Assembly (NCBI RefSeq): GCF_019703855.1
Contig: NZ_AP024086.1
Span: 2,376,501 to 2,440,500, forward strand
Origin: Desulfomarina profundi
GTDB taxonomy: Bacteria; Desulfobacterota; Desulfobulbia; Desulfobulbales; Desulfocapsaceae
Reading direction: 5' to 3'
DNA: 64,000 nucleotides
The number at the start of each line of letters is the position of its first letter. The stretch's first letter is position 1. The notes below the pieces were generated by a model that worked only from the letters and a program-made list of their open reading frames with translations, ran no database searches and had not been told where the DNA came from. Below are positions 8,731 to 16,712 of this stretch, one piece after another. Made by a program: the position numbers and the translations under genes.

Positions 8731-10022
8731 AAAATTCCGGCCGAGTCTGTGAAATTGCTTTTGGAAAAAAATTCCTCCCCGTAACATTTCCGGCGAACAG
8801 TATTGATCTGAGCATCTCGAATCCCTCCCCCAGAATGAACAGTACACTGTTCAAAAGGAGTCTTTCCCGTTTTCTCAATAAACATCCTCTTGATCTCTCA
8901 AGACCTGTCATCGTCGTCACTGATAAAACCAGACTCTGTGACTATCCCGCTTACCTGCCTCCACTCATTGAGATTTTAAAGCAATATGGCATGCACCCGA
9001 AAAGCCTCCGGTTCATAATCGCTTATGGAACTCATCCAGTCCAGAGCGACGAGGAGAGCAGGCAACTCTATGGCGACACGTACGATTCCTTTCCATTCAT
9101 TCACCATGACTGTGATGACATAAAACTCTTTGTCGATCTCGGAAAAACCTCCCGCGGGACTCCAATACGATTTCGAAAAGATATTATGGAAGCAAGCGCT
9201 GTCATTACAATAGGTCCGATTGTTCACCATTATTTTGCCGGTTACGGCGGAGGACGCAAACTTCTTTTCCCCGGATGTGGAGAGAGAAAAGCTATCTATA
9301 AAAATCACTCCCTCTATCTCGAAGAGAAGGGCCTTGCCACCGGGTGTCAGCCGGGTACTTTGAAAAACAACCCCCTGGCAGAGGATCTGGCAGAAATTGC
9401 AGCCCGAAAACCGGCAGACATGGCCATCCACGGTATCCTGGATTCCCACGGACATGTCTGTAATATGCTGGTCAGCAACAGTAATCAGGAATACCACAAA
9501 GCCTGTGCAATCCATGGACAACACTGTGAAATTGAAACAGAACCGTTTGATCTGGTCGTTGCCTCCTGTGGCGGATTCCCCAAGGACATCAATTTTATCC
9601 AGAGTCATAAGGCCATCCATAACAGCGCCATGTTTGTAAAAGACGGTGGACTGCTGATAGTCTACAGTGAATGTCGGGACGGAATAGGTTCTGAGACTTT
9701 TTTGCCCTGGTTCAGGATGGGGAGTTTTAAAAAAGCTTTTAAGGCACTGGGGGAAAATTACCAGGGAAATGGCGGAACGGCCCTTGCCATGATGACCAAA
9801 CTGAAGAGAATACGCATCGGAATGGTCACCAACCTCGATATTGAAACATGCCGTCTTATAGGTGTGGAAAAATGGCAGAACCATGAGGTGGAAAAGCTGC
9901 TTGCCTCCACAGAAACGATTCCGGCCTGGATCAGTAACGGCAGCCTGCTTGTGAAAAAAGAATCAAAGCGAAAAAATACAGTCCTGCACGGCGGGAAGTA
10001 CCATTTATCAGGGCTTAAATAG
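8727..10022 (+). CDS. larA: LarA-family (nickel-pincer) racemase/epimerase-like protein
   Basis: A 431-residue member of the lactate racemase family. Residues that bind the nickel-pincer nucleotide or act in catalysis in LarA have clear counterparts: AYGTHP (His103), GPIVHHYFAGYGGGRKLLFPG (His pair and the Lys that tethers the cofactor), AIYKNHSLY, and GFPKDINFIQSHKAI. LarA catalyses hydride-transfer racemisation of lactate; relatives act on other 2-hydroxy acids. The cofactor genes larB, larC and larE are not in this window. The four-base overlap with the TRAP permease means the racemase is co-translated with an importer, so its substrate is probably the imported solute. The 3' end overlaps the convergent kinase gene by 15 bases. 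Confidence 0.85.
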   Translation: MKNSGRVCEIAFGKKFLPVTFPANSIDLSISNPSPRMNSTLFKRSLSRFLNKHPLDLSRPVIVVTDKTRLCDYPAYLPPLIEILKQYGMHPKSLRFIIAYGTHPVQSDEESRQLYGDTYDSFPFIHHDCDDIKLFVDLGKTSRGTPIRFRKDIMEASAVITIGPIVHHYFAGYGGGRKLLFPGCGERKAIYKNHSLYLEEKGLATGCQPGTLKNNPLAEDLAEIAARKPADMAIHGILDSHGHVCNMLVSNSNQEYHKACAIHGQHCEIETEPFDLVVASCGGFPKDINFIQSHKAIHNSAMFVKDGGLLIVYSECRDGIGSETFLPWFRMGSFKKAFKALGENYQGNGGTALAMMTKLKRIRIGMVTNLDIETCRLIGVEKWQNHEVEKLLASTETIPAWISNGSLLVKKESKRKNTVLHGGKYHLSGLK

Positions 10023-11837
10023 CAGAGTCACACAGGTTCCTGCCTTTGATTCAATGAGCAAGCTGCCACCAATTTTTGCTGCTCTTGTCCGCATGTTGGC
10101 AAGGCCATGTCCTTTCACGATATCATCACCAAAACCCTGGCCATCATCCTGTATAACCATGACTGCTTTTTCTTCTGTTACATGAAACTCAGCATCAACA
10201 TGTTCTGCTTCTGCATGTTTAATGATATTCGCTAAAGCTTCTTTAAATATTTTCAGGATATTTAAGAACAGGAACCCGTCCGGTTCTGGCATGGTTTCAT
10301 CAACATTTTTTCTAAAAACAAACGACAATCCCAAAGGCGTCAGCATTTTCTCACCAATATGGGAAAGAGTTTGTGCCAGTACAAGCCAGTCTGCCTCATT
10401 CTCATCAAGACTCTGCATAAAACTGCCAATCTCGACCATACAGTCATTTGAAAGCTCAGAGACACTGATAAGGCTCTGTCTCATCCCCTCTTCCGATGGA
10501 TTATTCAGCCCCATCTGAGATAAAAATTTTATATTGGTTACAAGCCCTCCAAGCCCATCATGAAGATCTTTAAGTAATTCAATTTTTTCGTTTGATCTTT
10601 TCTCAAGTTGTCTGGCATAGATTTCCAACGTATTGTGTATTTCAATATTCTGCAGTCGTTTGATACATTCTAGAGTCAATATAAAAACAAGAAGCGCCAA
10701 GGGGACAAACGAAGATGATGATTCAAGCTTACCGAGACCCACTAGCGCATCGTGAACACCGCAGAGAATAATCGGCACAAAACCACACAGGTAAATCCCG
10801 ACCAACTTTTCTTTTTTAATAAAAAAATCGACCATACAGACACCTGTAATAAGCCCCATCTGCACAAGAAGAAGTAAACGAAGAATATTCAATGTCCATG
10901 AGCCTACTGTCATGGGCAGAAAAGAATGGAGAATAAGCAGAAAAATAACCTGACAAATACAGGCATATCCGAGTTGAAACTGCCAGATACGGTGAAAAAT
11001 ATTCCCTTTTACCGGCCTGAAGGTCTGCCAGACAAATCCTGTCGCCCCGACAGGTATGAGAGACATGGCAACAATATAAACATTGAACCAAAATACAGGT
11101 GCATGAAAAATCAGATCTTTAAGCGCTGTAAGATTTGTAGTGTACAGCCCCATACTGACAGCCAGAATACCAAACATGGACACTGATCCAACGCGGCCAA
11201 AATTTGTCCGGTACACCAGTAAATCCAGAACACCTATCAAAATAAGAAAGAGACCGATTATAAAACGGCTAAAATCATTTTTGATGATGTTTTCAAGCAG
11301 AGCAGACCTTGAACCATAAACCACTTTACCCCGAATACCTATATTGGCATAATCCGAAAAAACCTTGAACGTCACCATTTTCCCACGGTAATCGTCACCA
11401 AGATGAATAAGATGGGAGGATATACCCGAAAACTTCCCTTCTCCCATGGCTGTCAGTTTACCAAACTTGTATATCAGCTGATCGTCCAAGAATGTCTCAA
11501 ATGTTAACAGCACTCCTTTGCCACCTATAAAGAGTGTACCATCTGTTACAGCTGTAGTGGGCAACCTGTACCTGAGCCAGAGAAGGGTATTGTTTCTTCG
11601 GCCAGGTGGATTTATCGGATTATTTATAGGTTTCCAGTCGACATCAGAAACCGTATTTTCCCCTGGAGCTCCCCACTGATATTGCCAGTGCTCCGAAAGT
11701 TCATACACGGGAGCAGAAGATGAGACAATACCAGAACCCTCGCAGTAGAATTCATGGTAGATCCCTATTGCCGGAACTAATAATAACGCACACAAAAACA
11801 CCACTGGCAGGAAAAAATACGTAAAGAGATGTTTCAT
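10008..11837 (-). CDS. 7TM-type sensor histidine kinase (NarX/DegS class)
   Basis: A 609-residue membrane sensor kinase. It has an N-terminal membrane anchor, an extracytoplasmic domain of about 150 residues (DISM-like, beta-rich), seven membrane helices (about 185-395), then a short coiled region and a HisKA_3-type dimerisation domain with the phosphoacceptor His at about 426 (LLKDLHDGLGGLVTNIKFL). The ATPase domain shows the N-box FKEALANIIKHA, G1 QDDGQGFG and GHGLANMRTRAAKIGG. Partner is the divergently encoded NarL-type regulator 119 bases away. It lies tail to tail with the TAXI/LarA operon, which makes that operon a candidate target. Confidence 0.92.
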   Translation of the reverse strand: MKHLFTYFFLPVVFLCALLLVPAIGIYHEFYCEGSGIVSSSAPVYELSEHWQYQWGAPGENTVSDVDWKPINNPINPPGRRNNTLLWLRYRLPTTAVTDGTLFIGGKGVLLTFETFLDDQLIYKFGKLTAMGEGKFSGISSHLIHLGDDYRGKMVTFKVFSDYANIGIRGKVVYGSRSALLENIIKNDFSRFIIGLFLILIGVLDLLVYRTNFGRVGSVSMFGILAVSMGLYTTNLTALKDLIFHAPVFWFNVYIVAMSLIPVGATGFVWQTFRPVKGNIFHRIWQFQLGYACICQVIFLLILHSFLPMTVGSWTLNILRLLLLVQMGLITGVCMVDFFIKKEKLVGIYLCGFVPIILCGVHDALVGLGKLESSSSFVPLALLVFILTLECIKRLQNIEIHNTLEIYARQLEKRSNEKIELLKDLHDGLGGLVTNIKFLSQMGLNNPSEEGMRQSLISVSELSNDCMVEIGSFMQSLDENEADWLVLAQTLSHIGEKMLTPLGLSFVFRKNVDETMPEPDGFLFLNILKIFKEALANIIKHAEAEHVDAEFHVTEEKAVMVIQDDGQGFGDDIVKGHGLANMRTRAAKIGGSLLIESKAGTCVTLLFKP

Positions 11838-11892
11838 CTTTTTTCAAGGATAGTAATAATCCTCAGCAGGAGTTTGCTTCCCTTCAAAAATC

Positions 11893-11908
11893 ATCGTACA
11901 TTTACGAT
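11893..11908. promoter_or_regulatory. Short inverted repeat in the kinase/regulator intergenic region
   Basis: ATCGTA and TACGAT arms around CATT, lying midway between the divergent kinase and regulator genes. It is followed by TTATAC, a possible -10 for the regulator. It may be an autoregulatory site. Confidence 0.35.
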
Positions 11909-11956
11909 TATACAGTTTGCACCAAACAAGGCCAACTCAAAACGCCAGGAGTTCCA

Positions 11957-12610
11957 ATGCAGATCAAAATAGTACTTGCCGATGACCATAAACTCATAAG
12001 GGATGGCCTTCGTTCTTTAATTGATAACGAAAAGGATCTGAAAGTTGTGGCGGAGGCTGGCAATGGCCGGGATGCGGTCACATTTGTCAAACAACATGCT
12101 GTCGATGTCGTGGTCATGGATATCCATATGCCCGATCTCAATGGCATTGATGCGACCAGGTTGATTCTCAAGGCAAAACCGGACACCAAGGTGATTGCCC
12201 TCTCTATTCACTCCACAAATACATTTGTCAAAGAAATGCTGCAGGCGGGCGTGTCCGGTTATCTCGTCAAACACTGTGCTTTTGAAGAACTTGCAGATGC
12301 CATACGCATGGTTACAAACGACAAACCATATTTGAGCTCCCAGATTGTCGCCACCGTTATGAAAGACTATACCGGCCCACACCTTCAGGACAAAGGCTCC
12401 GTTTTTTCAATCCTCAGCACACGGGAACGCGAAGTACTCCAGCTCGTAGCCGAAGGATTGAAGTCTGATGAGATTGGTACACGCCTGTTTATCAGTGTAA
12501 AAACAGTCTCTTCACATCGAAGACAGATTATGAAAAAACTCAGTTTGAACAGTGTGGCAGAGCTGACTCGTTATGCAGTCAGTGAGGGGCTGGTACCACA
12601 GGAATATTAG
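11957..12610 (+). CDS. NarL/FixJ family response regulator
   Basis: A 217-residue two-component regulator. The receiver domain has the acidic pair ADDH at the start, phosphoacceptor Asp55 in VVVMDIHMPDLNG, the Ser of ALSIHS and the Lys of LVKHC. A LuxR-type helix-turn-helix follows, LSTREREVLQLVAEGLKSDEI and LFISVKTVSSHRRQIMKKL. It should be phosphorylated by the adjacent 7TM kinase and bind DNA as a dimer. The start ATG 11957 is preceded by only a weak ribosome site. Confidence 0.95.
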   Translation: MQIKIVLADDHKLIRDGLRSLIDNEKDLKVVAEAGNGRDAVTFVKQHAVDVVVMDIHMPDLNGIDATRLILKAKPDTKVIALSIHSTNTFVKEMLQAGVSGYLVKHCAFEELADAIRMVTNDKPYLSSQIVATVMKDYTGPHLQDKGSVFSILSTREREVLQLVAEGLKSDEIGTRLFISVKTVSSHRRQIMKKLSLNSVAELTRYAVSEGLVPQEY

Positions 12611-12641
12611 TACCTTACTCCGTAAAAACTGTAACGAAAAA

Positions 12642-12775
12642 CAGGTAAGCACTCTGAAAGACAAGGGCATAAACTCCGACTCCGAGAAAAAATGTGTTAC
12701 GTTTTATTTACTGATTCATAACAGTAACAGATAGCGAACGCAGTGAGACCTTCAAAGCACTTACCTGCAGCTTAC
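12642..12775. repeat. Imperfect inverted-repeat unit built on AGGTAAG
   Basis: The 320-base gap between the response regulator and the next gene holds no coding sequence. It holds an imperfect inverted pair: AGGTAAGCACTCTGAAAG near 12643-12660, and its counterpart on the other strand in CTTCAAAGCACTTACCT near 12752-12768, followed by a second CTTACCT at 12773-12779. The left arm is followed at about 12678 by CTCCGACTCCGAG. These words recur elsewhere in the window (see findings). A TATAAAAT at 12846-12853 may be a promoter element for the downstream gene. Confidence 0.45.
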
Positions 12776-12930
12776 CTGCGCTGATTTATCAGATTTTTTA
12801 ACCCCTGAAATCAGTATTTCTCCCAGTAGATTATTTCTCCCACTCCTATAAAATGATAGTGTCCTACTCAATTTCTGTTGACTGACAGAAGATCAAACAC
12901 ATTATTGCAGCCCCACCAGGGAGAGTAAAA

Positions 12931-14505
12931 ATGAGATACCTTGCATTGTTGACACTACTATTTACAGTTTTTCTATTCACCCCGATGGGGGCCAGTTCGG
13001 CAAACTTGAATTCCGATATAGTGCGCCGTGTTAGTAGTGCTGACAGGGAGTTGAGTTGGGTAAACAAGGCAATTGCCAAAGGTGAGACAGATGAAAACGC
13101 CCTTGATAAAGCCCAGGAAGAATATGATAAGATTTTTCAATATTACGCAGGCAGCTTTGATCCCAGCCATCCACAGATTGCAGCGTTGAAAAATCGCATT
13201 GATGCAGCCCGTAATGCCATGAAAGGGGCTGACGATAAAAAAAATCTCAATATCCCCATCGAAACAAACCATAAAGCCGTGGCAAATCTACCCCACCAAA
13301 TGGGCAATGATCTTGTTGCAGTTGCCTCTGCCCTCCGAACTCTGGAAAATCGTCTGAATGCAGCTGCAACATCAAACAATCCCGGAAGCTATGTGGCAGG
13401 AGTAAACAGCGATCTCTCCATCGCCAAAGACAAACTCAGCCATTTTGAGTCACTGTATAAGGGCCGTTTTCCCACCGATCATCAAGCTTATCTTCAGGTA
13501 ACAACACGTTTGCAAAGGGATACCAAAACCGCTGCCACACTTCAGGCAAAGGTCAATTCAGCGACACATGCACAGGCAACTGTACAAAAAGTAAGCTATG
13601 GCGCAGAGGCAAAGCGCATGATGAACCGATACAAAGAACGGCCATTAACAAGCAGACTCTCAAAAAAATATAAAGGCCGCATGGTCTGGTCGAAAAAAAT
13701 TATCAGCTTTTCCGAACAAGACACTATACCACTGACAACGACCTTTAAACTGTCGGATCCCATTTTCGGTCGAATTTATTTTAACCATTCCCTGGCAAAT
13801 ACACCGGTATACAGTAAGAGCAATATGAATAAACCCGAGGAAAATACCTCCTATGGTTACATATTCAAACTCTTTATTGACGGTCAGAAAAAAACGGACT
13901 CATTCGGCGTGTTTTTGACCGGAAATTTCAATCAGGATCAGGGTAAAACCTGGGCCACCTATCAATTTGCACCCAACCCAATTCCTTTTGACAAAGACTT
14001 TAGCAGGGAAGCAGCAGCCTGGCGTCGTGCAGCACAGGGACTTTCCCCTGGTAGTCATGCAATCCGTTTTGAATTGTGGGGAGTACAGGGCCAGTTTCAA
14101 TCCAAGGAGCCGGTTGCCGTAGGCGAGTTTTCTCTCGTTGTTGCGGCGGGTGATCGTGTAGCTCCCGGCCTCACATTTCCACATGACAGCTACAAGGGCT
14201 CCAATATTGAGGCTGTGCGTCGCTCAATGGCCGAGGCTCTTGTCGGCCCCGTGGCAAAAAACCGTAATGAAGTACTTAAAGTTGCCGTAACTGGCAACTG
14301 GAAAGAAGGCGTCTATTCAGATACTAAAAATCGTTATAGAAAAATCAGCGGTACCGTTCTCTGGTACGATGAAAATAACGATTCTGTCTGCCGTTTTACC
14401 ACCTACAATTTTATCTCCAATCATGCTGGAGGTACAAACTGGACACCACTGCGTTTTAAATCTTTCTGTAATGGCTGTCCAGAAGGTGATACCGGGTGTC
14501 CATAA
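12931..14505 (+). CDS. Exported protein of unknown function, 524 residues
   Basis: Signal peptide (residues 1-24, MGASSANL cleavage area). The N-terminal 225 residues are helical and appear to contain two related units: a helix then YDKIFQYYAGSFDPSHPQIAAL, and later LSHFESLYKGRFPTDHQAYLQV. Both have an aromatic-rich helix, a Phe-Asp/Thr-Asp-His-type turn and a second helix. A basic linker (about 225-250) leads to a beta-rich C-terminal half, ending with a Cys-rich tail CNGCPEGDTGC. No family is recognised. A ribosome site GGGAGAG precedes the start. It may form a unit with the small secreted protein and the membrane protein that follow. Confidence 0.8.
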   Translation: MRYLALLTLLFTVFLFTPMGASSANLNSDIVRRVSSADRELSWVNKAIAKGETDENALDKAQEEYDKIFQYYAGSFDPSHPQIAALKNRIDAARNAMKGADDKKNLNIPIETNHKAVANLPHQMGNDLVAVASALRTLENRLNAAATSNNPGSYVAGVNSDLSIAKDKLSHFESLYKGRFPTDHQAYLQVTTRLQRDTKTAATLQAKVNSATHAQATVQKVSYGAEAKRMMNRYKERPLTSRLSKKYKGRMVWSKKIISFSEQDTIPLTTTFKLSDPIFGRIYFNHSLANTPVYSKSNMNKPEENTSYGYIFKLFIDGQKKTDSFGVFLTGNFNQDQGKTWATYQFAPNPIPFDKDFSREAAAWRRAAQGLSPGSHAIRFELWGVQGQFQSKEPVAVGEFSLVVAAGDRVAPGLTFPHDSYKGSNIEAVRRSMAEALVGPVAKNRNEVLKVAVTGNWKEGVYSDTKNRYRKISGTVLWYDENNDSVCRFTTYNFISNHAGGTNWTPLRFKSFCNGCPEGDTGCP

Positions 14506-14569
14506 ACTACAATGGACACTCTGCCAAGCCAAAACAGGCACAACCCAACAACCCTATCGGAGGTTTCGT

Positions 14570-14818
14570 ATGAAAGGAAAAAAATTAGTCTATCTGCTGG
14601 CGCTGGTTGCATTCGTATTTTCATCTGTCCCCCTCCTCTCTGTTGCTAAATCTGTGAAGAAGCGGCACAACTCGGTGGCCGTATTGGTCGAACCAACAGG
14701 CGTAGATAAAGTGGCACCAAAGACTCAATCAGATCCCTCAAAGGGCGTACTGGTAAAACCGGTATTGCTGAAAAAAGGTACTCCAAAAACAAAATCAGGT
14801 CGTTCCAAAACACAGTAA
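14570..14818 (+). CDS. Small exported basic protein, 82 residues
   Basis: The start is taken at ATG 14570 because it has a CGGAGG ribosome site and begins a textbook signal peptide (MKGKKLVYLLALVAFVFSS to about residue 26); earlier in-frame codons lie inside the previous gene. The mature part of about 56 residues is very basic and is a rough duplication: VLVEP followed by APKTQSDPSK, then VLVKP followed by TPKTKSGRSK. No known family. It could bind an acidic partner or the cell wall. Confidence 0.6.
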   Translation: MKGKKLVYLLALVAFVFSSVPLLSVAKSVKKRHNSVAVLVEPTGVDKVAPKTQSDPSKGVLVKPVLLKKGTPKTKSGRSKTQ

Positions 14819-14857
14819 ACCGCTCAACGAGACAATCATTCCTCCGGGAGGAGGTAA

Positions 14858-16120
14858 GTGGCTCACTCGAGAAAAAAAGGCAGTTTTGCAAATTTTCTGA
14901 TACCTGCCCTTATGGGCCTGTTTCTCTTCGTTGTGCTTAAATATCAGGATACAAAATTTTTCCGGTCGGCCATGGATTTTCTCTTTAATCCCGATGCCGC
15001 CCTGGCCCTGCCCCCATTCTGGCAGAAAAACAGGATGGGATTGACGGGTTGCCTGATCCTTATCCTTGTTGTCTATTACAGACCAACCTGGCAGAGATAC
15101 AGAAAACTCATCGGTCTGTATCGCAATAACTCCAAAAGAAAGAAAAAACCGGATCTTCCGGTAGTCCAGGCCAGTTACCTTTACCGCCAGGACAAAGCCC
15201 TCTGCCTCGTTACCTGGCTCATGGATCTCTGCACCCGGGGTCTCCTTATCCTTGATTACAAAAAAGGCAATAACCCCTGGTCGCTCAGCAGAGGCTCCCA
15301 CCACTCCAGAACCGCATTTGAACAACAGCTTATAGACATCCTCCTGCAACACGGGGAACCAATTCGCCTGCAGGCTATTCTCTCAGAACCTGATCCCGAT
15401 GTGCAGGAAGCTGCAACAGAGCTCTATGAAGATATCAAAGAGAAAAACAGTTCCGCTTTTATGGCCCGTCAAAGCAGTCTGCCTGCCCTGTTTACTCTAA
15501 TGGGGTGCATTGCGGAAATTCCCTTTTACATGGCAAGCCAAGGTGGCGAAAAACCGGCCACCCTGATCATTACATTATTTTCCGCAGCTCTTTTTGCCCT
15601 CCCTGCATATATCATCAGCCACGAATTACCTGTATTTTTCGGCGACTCAAAGATAATCGCCTACATCAAGCTCGCAGCTGCTACGCTATTTGCCATCTTT
15701 GGACACTGGCTTTTATTCTCTGACTGGGCGACACATTCCTATTGGAGCACTGCTTTGTTTCCTGATATACTGGTGATGATCGCTGTAATGGTGCGAAAAA
15801 TACCTTTACTGCCGAAAAATACTATTTTACTCTCCCAGCTTATCGGCTATGCAAAACATCTTTCCGCAGACGATTACAGCATCCGTGAAGAAGATCTTCC
15901 CTGGAGCCTGGGTCTTGGAGTGCATGCTGATATAAGTGCACACAATTTTCACTATGACAATAACGAGCCACCTCAATGGTTAAACAGCAGTCAAGATGAC
16001 GTACAGACACTGATAAAACTTCTGCACCAGACCTTTGCACAGCAGGTGAGTGAAGCTGTTTATGGCAAAATGAACACAAAGAGCCGTCTCAGTAACAGAG
16101 ACAACATGTGGCGCCATTAA
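14858..16120 (+). CDS. Multi-pass membrane protein, DUF2207-like C-terminal architecture
   Basis: A 420-residue protein starting at GTG 14858 behind a strong GGGAGGAGG site. There is a membrane helix near the start and another at about 62-75, a cytoplasmic part with QASYLYRQDKALCLVTWLMDLCTRGLLIL, further membrane helices around 210-320, and a soluble tail containing SADDYSIREEDLPWSLGLGVH. The pattern of a winged-helix-like segment with GLL.L and FEQQLIDILL between membrane helices, then a late acidic E-DLP-SLGLG block, resembles the C-terminal half of DUF2207 proteins. The usual N-terminal beta domain is missing. Function is unknown. Confidence 0.7.
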   Translation: MAHSRKKGSFANFLIPALMGLFLFVVLKYQDTKFFRSAMDFLFNPDAALALPPFWQKNRMGLTGCLILILVVYYRPTWQRYRKLIGLYRNNSKRKKKPDLPVVQASYLYRQDKALCLVTWLMDLCTRGLLILDYKKGNNPWSLSRGSHHSRTAFEQQLIDILLQHGEPIRLQAILSEPDPDVQEAATELYEDIKEKNSSAFMARQSSLPALFTLMGCIAEIPFYMASQGGEKPATLIITLFSAALFALPAYIISHELPVFFGDSKIIAYIKLAAATLFAIFGHWLLFSDWATHSYWSTALFPDILVMIAVMVRKIPLLPKNTILLSQLIGYAKHLSADDYSIREEDLPWSLGLGVHADISAHNFHYDNNEPPQWLNSSQDDVQTLIKLLHQTFAQQVSEAVYGKMNTKSRLSNRDNMWRH

Positions 16121-16200
16121 AGAGAGAGAAAAATCATCTCCATCTCAACAATCCAGGCTGGAAATCAGGTGATAAGTCATCCCTATGTAAGCCTCTCTAA

Positions 16201-16405
16201 CCCGCATTTCTCATCAGTTCAGGCGGCGTCAGGTTCAAAATTCTCGGAGTCTTCGCTTACCGGGCAGTGAGTTATAGTGATCTATATTTACAGCAGAAAT
16301 ACCGTAGAAGATGGCGTCGCCTGGACTGACCTTGAGTGGACATTGTGTAAATTATTCTGGGTCACTGATAATTGTCTCATTATTTGTGTTCTACAGTTAT
16401 TCTCA
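16201..16405 (+). mobile_element. Small TTAA-type element, copy 1 (right end lost)
   Basis: The 590-base gap after the DUF2207-like gene holds one copy of a non-coding repeat of about 220-236 bp. The left terminal repeat CCCGCATTTCTCAT is intact at 16201-16214 and preceded by CTAA. The body matches copies at 38028 (inverted) and 42668, including GAAGATGGCGTCGCCTGG near 16308. The match decays after TTATTCTCAAAA (about 16400), so the right terminal repeat is missing. The rest of the gap (16406-16690) is AT-rich and shows no gene. Confidence 0.75.
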
Positions 16406-16712
16406 AAAGCTGAGGATTTAATAAACAAAAAACTCCTTTAACGGGATGGGCTTTACTTAAACTGACAAATATATTAGACTGGGAAAAGTAACTATTCCCA
16501 ATTCAATGAAGTTTTAATACTTCCTTGTCACAAACCCGTTTTATAACAGTAACTAATACCATGTTCCATCCACCTGAAAATGAATAACAAGAAAACTTTT
16601 ACGGGTCACAGCGTCCATGCTGACACTCTTCCACATCAATGCCCTGGCCGGTAAAACGCTGAGAAAGAGCGTCGAAGACCTGAGCAAGGAATGATCTGTA
16701 GAGGAGGCACAT

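Noticed and set aside
8976-9884. 302-codon minus-strand frame
   Set aside because: It is the mirror of the LarA-family gene, whose motifs are clear.
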